A stretch of DNA of 35,842 nt, from contig CALXTI010000003.1 of NCBI GenBank assembly GCA_944391395.1, positions 1 through 35,842 on the forward strand, read 5' to 3'. The position numbers were made by a program, and so were the translations under genes. Positions 9,668 through 17,661 of this stretch are shown one piece after another. How positions within the stretch are numbered: position 1 is the stretch's first letter; each line of letters starts with the position of its first letter. The notes below the pieces were generated by a model. It had not been told where the DNA came from and did no database searches. It worked only from the letters and a program-made list of their open reading frames with translations. This DNA is from an uncultured Alphaproteobacteria bacterium (lineage in GTDB: Bacteria > Pseudomonadota > Alphaproteobacteria > RF32 > CAG-239).

Positions 9668-11140
9668 TTAGCGGCTCAAATCCGTAATATCGGCGTAATA
9701 TATGCGCGCGCGGGTGTTTTCCATATCTCGCACGCCGTCGAGAACGGATTGCGGTAAAATATCTTTGACTTGCGGGCATTTTTTGCCACCACAGGCCTTG
9801 CTGCGGCGAGATTTTTTTGCCTGTTCAATGTTTTCGGCCAAATGGTCATAGCAAAAATGTGCAAAACCGTCTTCATCGAGCTTTAACTTTCCTTTTTCGT
9901 ACAAACATACATCTTTTGCTTTAAGGTTGTAACAACCTTCGGCCGTCAGTTCCATAAAATCCGAAACTTTCATTTGACCGTTAAGCAGCGCTCCCATAAA
10001 ATAAAATCGTGGCAGCAGACCTTTTTGAACCCTAAAACCTGTCAGATAACGTGCCAACTCCGAACCTTTTTTCCCCTCATTTAACGCCTTGAGATATTCT
10101 GATTTTTTAAAATTGGTTGAACCCAGAACATAAGCAAAATTATAGGTTGCGATTGTGGTTTCTTCATCCATCGGAACCTTAACATTTTCCTGCACTTGTT
10201 TTAAGATTTCAAATTTCAAATAACGTTCTTTTTGCGTGTTGGCATCTTCCATTGTTATTTTATCGTCCATTTTAACCGGTGAAGTTTCCCGGCTGCCGTT
10301 GCCGTTTGCATCTAAATAATAAGTACAGCCGTAGTCGATGGTCGGCACGCCTTCCCCGTCTTTAAATGCGCTGTCGGCAAAATTTTCGGCAAAAGCCAGA
10401 CTGACTTTGATGGCATCGTGGCAGCGTTCAAACATTTGCGCATGTCCCAACGGGTCTTTAGCTTTAATTTCTTTTTTTTCGGTTTGTTTTTCATTAATTT
10501 GAAATGCCGCATAAACAGCGCCGGTGATGGTTGTTGTCAACATTACGCCCACCGCCCATCGCCGGGCTTTGACTTTGAGATTTTCAACGTCCAGATTTTT
10601 AAGATTGTTGGTTGCTTTTACCGCATTTTGCGCCAAAAAGCGCCCGACTTTTTTGGTAATATAGACTGCTTTGTCGCGTGCCAATTTAAGCTGATGTTCA
10701 TAATTTGCTTTTTGCATATCGCGCACATGGGCAATGTTTATCAACGTTTGGTACGGACGGTCAGGATAAGCTTTTGCCAGTTCCATGGACAATCTGACGG
10801 CTTTAATATATTTTTTTTCGGCACGTTTAAAAATCCGGTTGGCAACTTCCTGCGGTGAAACTTGTTTATTACGCAAATCGTACGGAACAATGAGTTTACG
10901 ATGTTTGTCATCATCATGCCAGGTGATGTATTGAACCGGCAAATTGTGTTTTTGATAAGCCAGATAATCTTTGCGCATAATGTCAAAAAAATCGTTCAAA
11001 AACGCTTTTTTATAATCTTTGTAATCGCGCACATATGGATAAGGAACAAGATATTTTTTATTATGAAGACGCATAAAAACCGGTTCCGCATTTGCGGCTT
11101 TGTATTCCGATTCCAAAAAATTCGGCAAATCGTAGTCCAT
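9668..11140 (-). CDS. membrane-anchored protein with divergent GH24 (phage-type) lysozyme domain
   Basis: The 490-residue protein has no overall match that I recognise. Residues 1-195 are charged and helical and probably cytoplasmic. A single hydrophobic helix lies at about 196-213, preceded by K-A-R-R, which predicts an N-in, C-out topology. After it, residues about 240-385 follow the T4/lambdoid lysozyme layout: A-E-N at 251-253, then K-D-G-E-G-V-P-T-I-D-Y-G-C-T at 260-273. Glu252, Asp261 and Thr267 have the same spacing (9 and 15) as T4 lysozyme Glu11-Asp20-Thr26. Later segments (K-V-P-M-D-E-E-T at 321-328, F-A-Y-V-L-G at 335-340) also fit the fold. The periplasmic C-terminus has several Cys. 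A periplasmic muramidase role in wall remodelling is inferred. It has its own perfect-consensus promoter. Confidence 0.7.
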   Translation of the reverse strand: MDYDLPNFLESEYKAANAEPVFMRLHNKKYLVPYPYVRDYKDYKKAFLNDFFDIMRKDYLAYQKHNLPVQYITWHDDDKHRKLIVPYDLRNKQVSPQEVANRIFKRAEKKYIKAVRLSMELAKAYPDRPYQTLINIAHVRDMQKANYEHQLKLARDKAVYITKKVGRFLAQNAVKATNNLKNLDVENLKVKARRWAVGVMLTTTITGAVYAAFQINEKQTEKKEIKAKDPLGHAQMFERCHDAIKVSLAFAENFADSAFKDGEGVPTIDYGCTYYLDANGNGSRETSPVKMDDKITMEDANTQKERYLKFEILKQVQENVKVPMDEETTIATYNFAYVLGSTNFKKSEYLKALNEGKKGSELARYLTGFRVQKGLLPRFYFMGALLNGQMKVSDFMELTAEGCYNLKAKDVCLYEKGKLKLDEDGFAHFCYDHLAENIEQAKKSRRSKACGGKKCPQVKDILPQSVLDGVRDMENTRARIYYADITDLSR

Positions 11141-11175
11141 AACACAATCCTTTATATCTCAGTCTGTTCGTCTTA

Positions 11176-11204
11176 ATTATAAATCGTTTGATAAATTTTG
11201 TCAA
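11176..11204 (-). promoter_or_regulatory. perfect sigma-70 consensus promoter for the GH24-like gene
   Basis: On the minus strand TTGACA (11204-11199), exactly 17 bases, then TATAAT (11181-11176). The predicted start of transcription is near 11169, giving a leader of roughly 28 bases that contains AAAGGA before the ATG. Confidence 0.8.
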
Positions 11205-11222
11205 ACTTGTTCTTTAAGGCGT

Positions 11223-11615
11223 TTATTCCGGACGCCAGGCATCGGGAATATGTTTAATCCGAAACGGCGGATAAACAAGGACGGCATCAAAACGCAGGTT
11301 ATATCCGGCATATTGCGGATAATCCTGCAAAAAACACTGGGCCGCCCGTATCAACCTTTGGCGCTGCCGAGGTTTAATGGCATATAAAGCGTTTTCATAA
11401 CTTGATCGGCTTTTGACCTCAACAAATGCCAAAATCTTTCCGCGGCGGGCAATAATATCCAATTCGCCGGCACCGACATGCCGCCGGATTTTAACCACAT
11501 AATTTTGATGCAAAATCTGATAGCCGTGTATTCTCAGATAACAGCGCGCCAGAAATTCTGCCCAGTGGCCTGGTTTATTAAGAGCTTTGACAAACTTTCG
11601 CCATGCTTGTTTCAT
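11223..11615 (-). CDS. yraN: YraN/UPF0102 family endonuclease-like protein
   Basis: The 130-residue protein shows the UPF0102 nuclease-like core G-A-G-E-L-D-I-I-A-R-x-G-x-x-L-A-F-V-E-V-K-S-R. Glu51, Asp53, Glu66 and Lys68 are placed as in restriction-endonuclease-like folds. The family is very widespread, but its cellular function is not settled. The ATG overlaps the rsmI stop by four bases, so they are translationally coupled, a common bacterial arrangement. Confidence 0.9.
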   Translation of the reverse strand: MKQAWRKFVKALNKPGHWAEFLARCYLRIHGYQILHQNYVVKIRRHVGAGELDIIARRGKILAFVEVKSRSSYENALYAIKPRQRQRLIRAAQCFLQDYPQYAGYNLRFDAVLVYPPFRIKHIPDAWRPE

Positions 11616-12442
11616 TTTTTGAGTTCCAGTGCCGTTGCGTAAATTTCATTCCGGCTGAAGCCGGATAAATCAGCTACTTCCTTAACCGCCGATTTTAAAC
11701 TCATATGAGGCAGTCTTTTTTTTAGTTCGTTTTCGATATCAAAACAAACATCCGATGACTCGGAAGGCGGCGCCAGCATTAAAACGATTTCGCCTTTAGG
11801 CGGATTTTCCGTATAATAAGCGGCCAATTCAGCACAGGTTCCGGTACGGCATTCTTCATAAATTTTTGTGATTTCACGCGCCACCGCCGCTTGCCGCGTG
11901 CCAAAAACCTCGACACTCGATTGCAAGGTTTTTACAAGCCGCGGTGCCGTTTCATAAAAAATCAGGGTCGTGTTGACGGTTTTTAGTTCCTCAAACAAAT
12001 CCTTGCGGGCTTTGTCTTTGTTGGGGATAAAACCGGCAAACATAAACCGGTTGGTCGGTAATCCGGAAAGCTGCAACGCCGATATGACGGCCGAAGCTCC
12101 GGGAACGACCCAAAGCGGGACACCGTTTTCGCGACAGTATCTGACCAATTTGTATCCCGGATCGGAAATAAGCGGCGAACCGGCATCGCTGATAAGCGCC
12201 ACCGATTGTCCGGATTGAACAAGCTCCGCGATGTCCGGCGCCTTGATTTCTTCATTGTGATCTTCATAACAAATGAAAGTTTTATTCAACGGCAATTCCA
12301 ACAAAGAAAAAAGTTTGCGAGCCACGCGCGTATCCTCGCAAGCAATAACGTCGGCACCGCGTAAAACCTCAAGCGCCCGCTCCGTAATGTCTTTTAAATT
12401 GCCGATTGGCGTCGCCACAATATACAAACCGCATTTTAGCAT
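11612..12442 (-). CDS. rsmI: 16S rRNA (cytidine(1402)-2'-O)-methyltransferase
   Basis: The 276-residue protein has the tetrapyrrole-methylase fold signature: V-A-T-P-I-G-N-L at residues 9-16, A-C-E-D-T-R at 34-39 and L-I-S-D-A-G-S-P-L-I-S-D-P-G near 83-96. It 2'-O-methylates C1402 in the decoding centre of 16S rRNA with S-adenosylmethionine. It overlaps yraN by four bases and is divergent from the LpoA-like lipoprotein gene, the arrangement typical of proteobacteria. Confidence 0.96.
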   Translation of the reverse strand: MLKCGLYIVATPIGNLKDITERALEVLRGADVIACEDTRVARKLFSLLELPLNKTFICYEDHNEEIKAPDIAELVQSGQSVALISDAGSPLISDPGYKLVRYCRENGVPLWVVPGASAVISALQLSGLPTNRFMFAGFIPNKDKARKDLFEELKTVNTTLIFYETAPRLVKTLQSSVEVFGTRQAAVAREITKIYEECRTGTCAELAAYYTENPPKGEIVLMLAPPSESSDVCFDIENELKKRLPHMSLKSAVKEVADLSGFSRNEIYATALELKK

Positions 12443-12517
12443 TTTATATCTCTTTACATTAGATGTTTTTTAGTCTACATATTTTATAAGGTGGATTGTT
12501 TTATATTTTGGGGCAAA

Positions 12518-13936
12518 ATGCAAGTGTTAAAAAAAATAGCTGTCTTTTTTTTAATTTTCGGTATGGCGGCTTGCGGCATTTCCGAACGTGGTCGGATTTC
12601 CATGCGGGGCGGAAGTTGGGATACCAGCCGCGGCAGGCCGGTTGATGTATCTTTTTTTGAATCGGACAATAATTTTAAGGTTGCCATGCTTTTACCGCTG
12701 AGCGGCAAAGGCGCTCCTTACGGGCAAGGGTTACGCAACGCCGCGATGATGGCGTTGGAAGATGCCGACAATGCCCGTTTGGAAATAAGCTTTTATGATA
12801 CGCAAAGTTCGCCTTCGGGGGCGGAAGCCGCTGCGCTTGAAGCTGCTCGTGACGGCAGCCGTTTGATTTTAGGACCTTTGACGGCGGCTGAAGTCTCTGC
12901 CGTCAGCGGGACGGCAAAATCCAAAGATGTTCCGGTAATTTCGTTTTCAACCTCACCTGATGTTTTACAAAAAGGCGTGTATACACTCGGGCTTTTAGGC
13001 GATGAACAAGTTGAGAGAATTATAGCTTATGCGGCTCGGGAAGGAAGGCAAAAAATTGCTTTGCTGATACCGGATAACAATTCAGGCATTAATATCGCCA
13101 AAGCCGCGCTTAAATCGGCTTCCCGTCATGGCGCCGAAATTGTTAAAATCGGCTTTTATCCGCCTGAAACGCTTGATTTCGCGGAAATCGTCAAAACAAT
13201 GACCGACTATGACGAACGCTCCGTTGACATCAATAAGCGTAAAGAATTGTTGACAGAAGAAGCAAAAGCCGGAAACAAAGAAGCCGAAAAAGAACTCAAA
13301 CTTTTAAAAACCGTTTACACCACGGGAGATGTGGATTTCGACGCTTTGCTTATTCCGGAAACCGGTAATCGTCTGAAATCAGCCGTGTCCATGTTCGGAT
13401 ATTATGACGTCAGTTATCCGGACGTATTGTTTTTGGGAACTTCTGTGTGGGAAAACACCAACCTTTCCAAAGAGACAACGCTTTATCACGGCGTTTATCC
13501 GACGTTGTCCCGCGTGCATAACAATTATTTTAATGAAAAATATGAAACATATTTCGGCTCAAAACCAAATCAGTTGTTCAGCTTTGCATATGACGGCGTT
13601 GCATTGGCCGCGGCGTTGGCCCGCAAAAACCCTGACAATCTTGAAGAAAACATCACCGATGAAGATGGTTATTTGGGGATTAACGGAGCTTTCCGCATTT
13701 TTACGGACGGGTCGAATCAACACAGCCTGAATGTTGTTGAAGTTACTTCCAACGGGCCGCAAACCGTTGATAATGCCCCCAAGACATTTAATTCGACACC
13801 GTTTTTGGCATTGCCTTCCGCCGCTCCGCTTAAAATGCCCGAAATATACGGTAAAGACCGGGAGAGCGCCGAAAATTTGTTGTTTGAAAAAACACGGCCT
13901 GCTTTTGAAGGTTTTATCTTTCGCGGCAGTTGGTAA
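12518..13936 (+). CDS. LpoA-like penicillin-binding protein activator / periplasmic-binding-fold lipoprotein
   Basis: With the ATG at 12518 the protein is 472 residues, with a lipoprotein signal whose lipobox ends M-A-A-Cys19. A GTG at 12491 would add nine residues in front of the signal and is less likely. The mature part starts like type 1 periplasmic-binding proteins (V-A-M-L-L-P-L-S-G-K-G-A-P-Y-G-Q-G-L, then L-I-L-G-P-L-T-A-A-E-V). This is the LppC/LpoA class found beside rsmI-yraN. Members sit on the outer membrane and stimulate class A penicillin-binding proteins; in alphaproteobacteria this role is inferred. A Lys/Glu-rich stretch near residues 240-265 looks like a helical insertion. 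Confidence 0.85.
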   Translation: MQVLKKIAVFFLIFGMAACGISERGRISMRGGSWDTSRGRPVDVSFFESDNNFKVAMLLPLSGKGAPYGQGLRNAAMMALEDADNARLEISFYDTQSSPSGAEAAALEAARDGSRLILGPLTAAEVSAVSGTAKSKDVPVISFSTSPDVLQKGVYTLGLLGDEQVERIIAYAAREGRQKIALLIPDNNSGINIAKAALKSASRHGAEIVKIGFYPPETLDFAEIVKTMTDYDERSVDINKRKELLTEEAKAGNKEAEKELKLLKTVYTTGDVDFDALLIPETGNRLKSAVSMFGYYDVSYPDVLFLGTSVWENTNLSKETTLYHGVYPTLSRVHNNYFNEKYETYFGSKPNQLFSFAYDGVALAAALARKNPDNLEENITDEDGYLGINGAFRIFTDGSNQHSLNVVEVTSNGPQTVDNAPKTFNSTPFLALPSAAPLKMPEIYGKDRESAENLLFEKTRPAFEGFIFRGSW

Positions 13937-13979
13937 CTTCCGTTAGAATGTTTGATGTGTTGATAGTTCAATTTTTTGC

Positions 13980-14008
13980 TTGAAAATCGGGCTGATTTTC
14001 ACAATATT
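13980..14008 (+). promoter_or_regulatory. possible promoter of the SRP RNA-dnaX unit
   Basis: TTGAAA (13980-13985), a 17-base spacer and AATATT (14003-14008). An alternative -10, TATAAG at 14012-14017, lies 10 bases before the predicted RNA 5' end but lacks a good -35. The exact promoter is uncertain. Confidence 0.35.
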
Positions 14009-14027
14009 AAATATAAGTTTTTTGAAT

Positions 14028-14114
14028 GAAGGGCAAAAGGCCGGCTTATCCGCCAACCCGGTCAGGTTCGGAAGGAAGCAGCCGTAACGGATACGCCGGG
14101 GTTTTTGTCCCTTC
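14028..14114 (+). ncRNA. ffs: 4.5S small signal recognition particle RNA
   Basis: The universally conserved SRP domain IV is visible at 14061-14082: GTCAGG, the GGAA tetraloop region and GGAAGCAGCC, followed by the matching ACGG. The outer ends pair, 14028-14038 (GAAGGG...) with 14103-14114 (...CCCTTC), with one bulged base. The RNA binds Ffh and targets nascent membrane and exported proteins to the translocon. It lies about 16 bases before the dnaX start with no T-run between, so read-through into dnaX and RNase processing are likely. A protein start at 14026 inside this RNA is spurious. Ends are approximate. Confidence 0.95.
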
Positions 14115-14133
14115 GCCCTGTTTAGAGAATATG

Positions 14134-15897
14134 ATGGCTGAAGAAGAAAATAATCAAAATCAATATGTCGTGCTTGCCCGCAAATACCGCCCGCAAACGT
14201 TTGAAGATTTGCTCGGGCAGGATGCTTTGGTGCAAACTTTGACCAATGCCATCAAAAACAACCGCTTGCATCATGCCTATATTTTAACCGGTATTCGCGG
14301 CGTCGGCAAAACCACCACCGCCCGTTTAATTGCCCGCGCGTTGAACTGCACCGGTCTGGACGGCAAAAGCGGCCCGACCATTCACCCTTGCGGCGTCTGT
14401 GAAAATTGTAAAGCCATTGCCGCCGGGCGCCATATTGATGTTATGGAGCTGGATGCGGCTTCCCGCACAGGGGTTGATGACATTCGCGAGCTTTTGGACG
14501 GTGTTCGCTACAAACCGACCAACGCCCGTTACAAAATATATATTATTGACGAAGTCCACATGCTTTCCAAAGGAGCTTTCAACGCTTTGCTGAAAACCTT
14601 GGAAGAACCGCCGGCACATGTTAAATTTATTTTTGCCACCACGGAAATCCGCAAAGTTCCGGTTACAATTCTTTCGCGCTGCCAACGTTTTGATTTGCAA
14701 CGCCTTACGATAGACACGCTTTTGAAATTGTTTCATAAAGTTTTAAGCGCCGAAAACATTTCCGCCGACGAGGAAGCTTTGGAAATGGTGGCGCGCGCCG
14801 CTGACGGTTCGGCTCGAGACGGTTTATCGATGCTGGATCAGGCCATTGTTTTGGGCGACGGTAAAATCAAGACCGAAACCGTTATTGAAATGATTGGCTT
14901 GGCCGACCGCAGCAAAATGCTTGATTTGTTTGAACGCTTGGTACAAGGCGATATTCCGGCGGTTTTGAAAAATTTGGCCGAACAATACAAAAACGGTGCC
15001 AATCCGCTCGTGATTTTGCAAGATTTGATAGATATCACCCACATGTTGGCAAAAGTTAAAATCGTTCCCGGCTCTTTAAATGCCGAAACGATGGGTGAAA
15101 ACGAGCGCAATTTATGTGAAAAACTGGCCGGAAGTCTTTCCGTTGCCGTATTGTCCCGTATGTGGCAAATGTTGATAAAAGGTTTGAGCGAATTAAACGG
15201 CGCTCCTTCCGCTCTTGACGCTTTGGAAATGATTTTAATCCGGGCTGCATATTCGGCAAATTTGCCAACGCCGGCCGAACTTTTGGATGACGTAAAAAAA
15301 AACTTTAACGCCGATGTAAAACCGGCGCAAATATCGGTATCTCAAATAAAGACCAATGATAAACCGGCAACGGTTAATGTCGCGCCATCCTTTTCTGCTG
15401 TTGAGAATGTGGCGGAAAAACCGATGGAAAAGCCGTCTTTTGCCGCACCGTCTGAAGATACGGGCCAGCCTTTTTCCCGGATCGAAGAATTTGTGTCTTA
15501 TCTGGAAGAGCATAAAAAAATGCTTATGCTTTATGCCTTAAAAAACGATGTTTCAATAGAAGAATTTGGTAATGGTCGGCTCAAAATGGCGGTTTCCGAT
15601 AAAATTCAGCCGGATTTTATGCTCAATTTACAAAAGGCTTTAAGCGAAGCGACCGGTCGTAGCTGGCAGATTGAAATTCGCCGCGGTCCTTTGGGTGAAA
15701 CTTTGGCCGACAAAGAAAAAGCCGCGTTGGAGCAAGACAAACGCAACATTTCGGAATATCCGCTCGTCAAAGCCATCTTAAATGAATTCAAAGGCGCCCG
15801 GATTGATACCGTTACCCGTAAAACAACATCTGCGGAATCCGATAAAACGGATAATCAAGATGATAATACAACCACAACTGAAGATGAGGATGAATAG
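14134..15897 (+). CDS. dnaX: DNA polymerase III subunits gamma and tau
   Basis: The protein is 587 residues from the ATG at 14134; the adjacent ATG at 14131 is equally possible, with TAGAGA upstream. The clamp-loader ATPase begins V-L-A-R-K-Y-R-P-Q-T-F, with Walker A G-x-x-G-V-G-K-T-T near residues 55-63. A zinc module (Cys near 76, 85, 88 and 91) and I-I-D-E-V-H-M-L near 137-144 follow, and domain III ends near 385. Beyond residue ~390 is a Lys/Pro/Thr-rich linker and a tau-type C-terminal domain. DnaX loads the beta clamp and couples polymerase to helicase. A run of nine A at 15294-15302, with a TAA three codons on in the -1 frame, may generate a short gamma form. It forms an operon with ybaB and recR. 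Confidence 0.97.
   Translation: MAEEENNQNQYVVLARKYRPQTFEDLLGQDALVQTLTNAIKNNRLHHAYILTGIRGVGKTTTARLIARALNCTGLDGKSGPTIHPCGVCENCKAIAAGRHIDVMELDAASRTGVDDIRELLDGVRYKPTNARYKIYIIDEVHMLSKGAFNALLKTLEEPPAHVKFIFATTEIRKVPVTILSRCQRFDLQRLTIDTLLKLFHKVLSAENISADEEALEMVARAADGSARDGLSMLDQAIVLGDGKIKTETVIEMIGLADRSKMLDLFERLVQGDIPAVLKNLAEQYKNGANPLVILQDLIDITHMLAKVKIVPGSLNAETMGENERNLCEKLAGSLSVAVLSRMWQMLIKGLSELNGAPSALDALEMILIRAAYSANLPTPAELLDDVKKNFNADVKPAQISVSQIKTNDKPATVNVAPSFSAVENVAEKPMEKPSFAAPSEDTGQPFSRIEEFVSYLEEHKKMLMLYALKNDVSIEEFGNGRLKMAVSDKIQPDFMLNLQKALSEATGRSWQIEIRRGPLGETLADKEKAALEQDKRNISEYPLVKAILNEFKGARIDTVTRKTTSAESDKTDNQDDNTTTTEDEDE
15294..15327 (+). promoter_or_regulatory. candidate dnaX slippage/frameshift signal
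   Basis: A9 (15294-15302) at codons 388-390 is followed by a -1-frame stop TAA at 15306-15308 and a GC-rich hairpin: CGCCG (15309-15313), a 9-base loop, CGGCG (15323-15327). Slippage to -1 would give a product of about 391 residues that ends at the close of domain III. A +1 shift also stops within eight codons. Confidence 0.5.
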
Positions 15898-15901
15898 AAT
15901 C

Positions 15902-16222
15902 ATGATGAATATTCAAGGTTTAATGAAACAAGCACAAATGATGCAAAAGAAAATGCAGGAAACCCAAAACCGCTTGGGCGATGAAGAACGCGAAGGCTCA
16001 AGCGGCGGCGGTTTGATAAAAATCACCTTAAACGGCCGCTCGGAAATGAAAAAGATTTCCATTGACAAATCTTTGATTGTGGCCGATGAGAGCGATGTCT
16101 TGGAAGATTTGATAATGGCGGCTTATAATGACGCTCACCAAAAAATCGAAGCCATGCAGGAAGAAGGCTTAAAAGAGGCGACCGGAGGTTTAAACTTTGG
16201 CGGTTTGAAAATTCCGTTTTAA
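15902..16222 (+). CDS. ybaB: YbaB/EbfC family nucleoid-associated protein
   Basis: The protein is 106 residues from the ATG at 15902; a second ATG follows at 15905. GAGGA lies at the end of dnaX, 11 bases upstream. The family pattern is complete: M-x-I-Q-G-L-M-K-Q-A-Q-M-M-Q-K-K-M, then a Gly/Ser-rich turn and strand (G-G-G-L-I-K-I-T-L-N-G) and a helical C-terminus ending in G-L-K-I-P-F. It forms a dimer that binds DNA and works near the RecR pathway. It lies between dnaX and recR, the near-universal order. In-frame upstream codons reading back into dnaX are not part of the gene. Confidence 0.95.
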   Translation: MMNIQGLMKQAQMMQKKMQETQNRLGDEEREGSSGGGLIKITLNGRSEMKKISIDKSLIVADESDVLEDLIMAAYNDAHQKIEAMQEEGLKEATGGLNFGGLKIPF

Positions 16223-16240
16223 TATTTAAGGACAAAACAA

Positions 16241-16834
16241 GTGGCCGGAAAAGAAATTGAAAAACTGATTAAAGCGGTTGCCAAACTACCGGCGCTGGGG
16301 ACGCGTTCCGCCCGGCGGATAGTGTTGCAGTTGTTAAAAAAACGCGATGAGCAGCTTTTGCCTCTGATTGCCGCTTTGCAAGACGTGGCGCAAAACATTA
16401 AAACCTGTGAAATTTGCGGCAACTTTGATACGCAATCGCCTTGTTCCGTGTGTTCTTCCGCGTCCCGTGACGGTAAAACATTGTGCGTGGTGCAAGATGT
16501 GGCGGATTTATGGGCCATGGAACGTGTCGGCTTTTACAAAGGGAAATATCATGTTTTGGGCGGCGTCCTTTCCGCTCTGGAAGGCATCACGCCGGAAGAC
16601 CTGAATATGGAAAGTCTTCCGCCCCGCATCAACAATGAGCGGATTGAAGAGGTGATTTTGGCTTTGCCGGCAACCGTGGACGGACAAATCACGACACATT
16701 ATTTATTGAGCCGATTAAAAGATATGCCGGTCAAAATAACTACTTTGGCGCAAGGCATACCGGTCGGCGCCGAGCTGGATTACATGGATGACGGCACCAT
16801 TCAACTGGCGCTTAATTCGCGTAAGCCGCTTTAG
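16241..16834 (+). CDS. recR: recombination mediator protein RecR
   Basis: The 197-residue protein starts at a GTG with AAGGAC seven bases upstream. It has an N-terminal helix-hairpin-helix (P-A-L-G-T-R-S-A-R-R), a four-Cys zinc finger C-E-I-C-x8-C-S-V-C near residues 56-71, and a Toprim domain starting C-V-V-Q-D-V-A-D-L near 80. A Walker-B-like/C-terminal segment follows. RecR acts with RecF and RecO to load RecA on gapped DNA. It is the last gene of the dnaX-ybaB-recR operon. Confidence 0.97.
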   Translation: MAGKEIEKLIKAVAKLPALGTRSARRIVLQLLKKRDEQLLPLIAALQDVAQNIKTCEICGNFDTQSPCSVCSSASRDGKTLCVVQDVADLWAMERVGFYKGKYHVLGGVLSALEGITPEDLNMESLPPRINNERIEEVILALPATVDGQITTHYLLSRLKDMPVKITTLAQGIPVGAELDYMDDGTIQLALNSRKPL

Positions 16835-16936
16835 TTTTTTTTGCAAAAGTTTTGGGGAAAGAAATACTAAATGGTGTTGTTCTTTGCAATTTTGCCGCTT
16901 ATATTATATACAATATAAACAAAGGGACGGAAGATA

Positions 16937-17536
16937 ATGAAAAGATTTTTAACCGGCATGTTGCTTTTGTTTTCAACCACAGCGGCGGCACAAACAACCG
17001 AAGAATTAAATAAAATCGAAACATATTTAAACAATATAAAAACCCTTGAGGCAAACTTTGTGCAAACTGCCAGCAACGGCACGGTTTCGGAAGGGAAGTT
17101 GTATATTGAAAAACCCAGCAAAATACGCATGGAATATGCGCCTCCGGCTTCAATCTTGATTGTCGGCAACGGTGATTATGTGGTGTTTAATGATAAAGAA
17201 CTCGACCAAATCACCAACATAGATTATGAAGATATTCCGGCAACTATGATTTTGGCCAACAATATTAAGATTGATAATGAAAATCTCAAGGTTTTGGACT
17301 TTTATCAAGATGCGGGGTTGACATCCGTTACTTTGGAATACGCCGAAGATAAAAACCTCGGCCCGATTACTTTGGTATTTTCCAACAATCCTTTTGAGTT
17401 AAAACAATGGAAAATCATTGACCCGCAAAGCGTGGAAGTTACGTTGTCGTTATATGATACCATTCAAGACCAACCTCTTGATGAAAACTTGTTTAAATTT
17501 ACAAAAGAAAAATCGCGTTCACGCCGCAGAAGATAG
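16937..17536 (+). CDS. lolA: outer-membrane lipoprotein carrier protein LolA
   Basis: The 199-residue protein has a signal peptide (about 1-19, cleaved near A-A-A-Q). The LolA pattern follows: L-N-x-I-K-T-L-E-A-N-F-V-Q, G-x-L-Y-I-E-K-P-S-K-I-R-M-E-Y and repeated beta strands. It shuttles lipoproteins across the periplasm from LolCDE to the outer membrane. A GGGACGG-like ribosome site precedes the ATG. The last eight residues are K-S-R-S-R-R-R-R, unusually basic for this protein. An AT-rich region with several candidate -10 boxes (about 16885-16925) probably holds its promoter. It converges on the tatA-like gene. Confidence 0.92.
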   Translation: MKRFLTGMLLLFSTTAAAQTTEELNKIETYLNNIKTLEANFVQTASNGTVSEGKLYIEKPSKIRMEYAPPASILIVGNGDYVVFNDKELDQITNIDYEDIPATMILANNIKIDNENLKVLDFYQDAGLTSVTLEYAEDKNLGPITLVFSNNPFELKQWKIIDPQSVEVTLSLYDTIQDQPLDENLFKFTKEKSRSRRRR

Positions 17537-17607
17537 GGTCTTTACGACAAAAGGAAGTTGTTTCCGTGCGTGTTTGGCTCTGATGTGTCGGAAATCGTTT
17601 AAGGAAT

Positions 17608-17639
17608 AAAAAACAGAGTGCGAAATTTTGCACTCTGTA
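17608..17639 (-). terminator. intrinsic terminator of the SPOR-nagZ-tatA-like operon
   Basis: A 9-bp stem, ACAGAGTGC with GCACTCTGT, is followed on the minus strand by six T, 23 bases after the tatA-like stop. Confidence 0.8.
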
Positions 17640-17661
17640 CTTGGCGTTTCAAGTTCAAGGC

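Noticed and set aside
9668..11140. Prophage remnant, because of the GH24 lysozyme-like domain
   Set aside because: No holin, spanin, capsid or integrase genes nearby, and base composition and codon use match the flanking genes.
14026..14133. Extended dnaX start at 14026
   Set aside because: These codons lie inside the SRP RNA; the DnaX-like sequence begins only after the ATG pair at 14131/14134.
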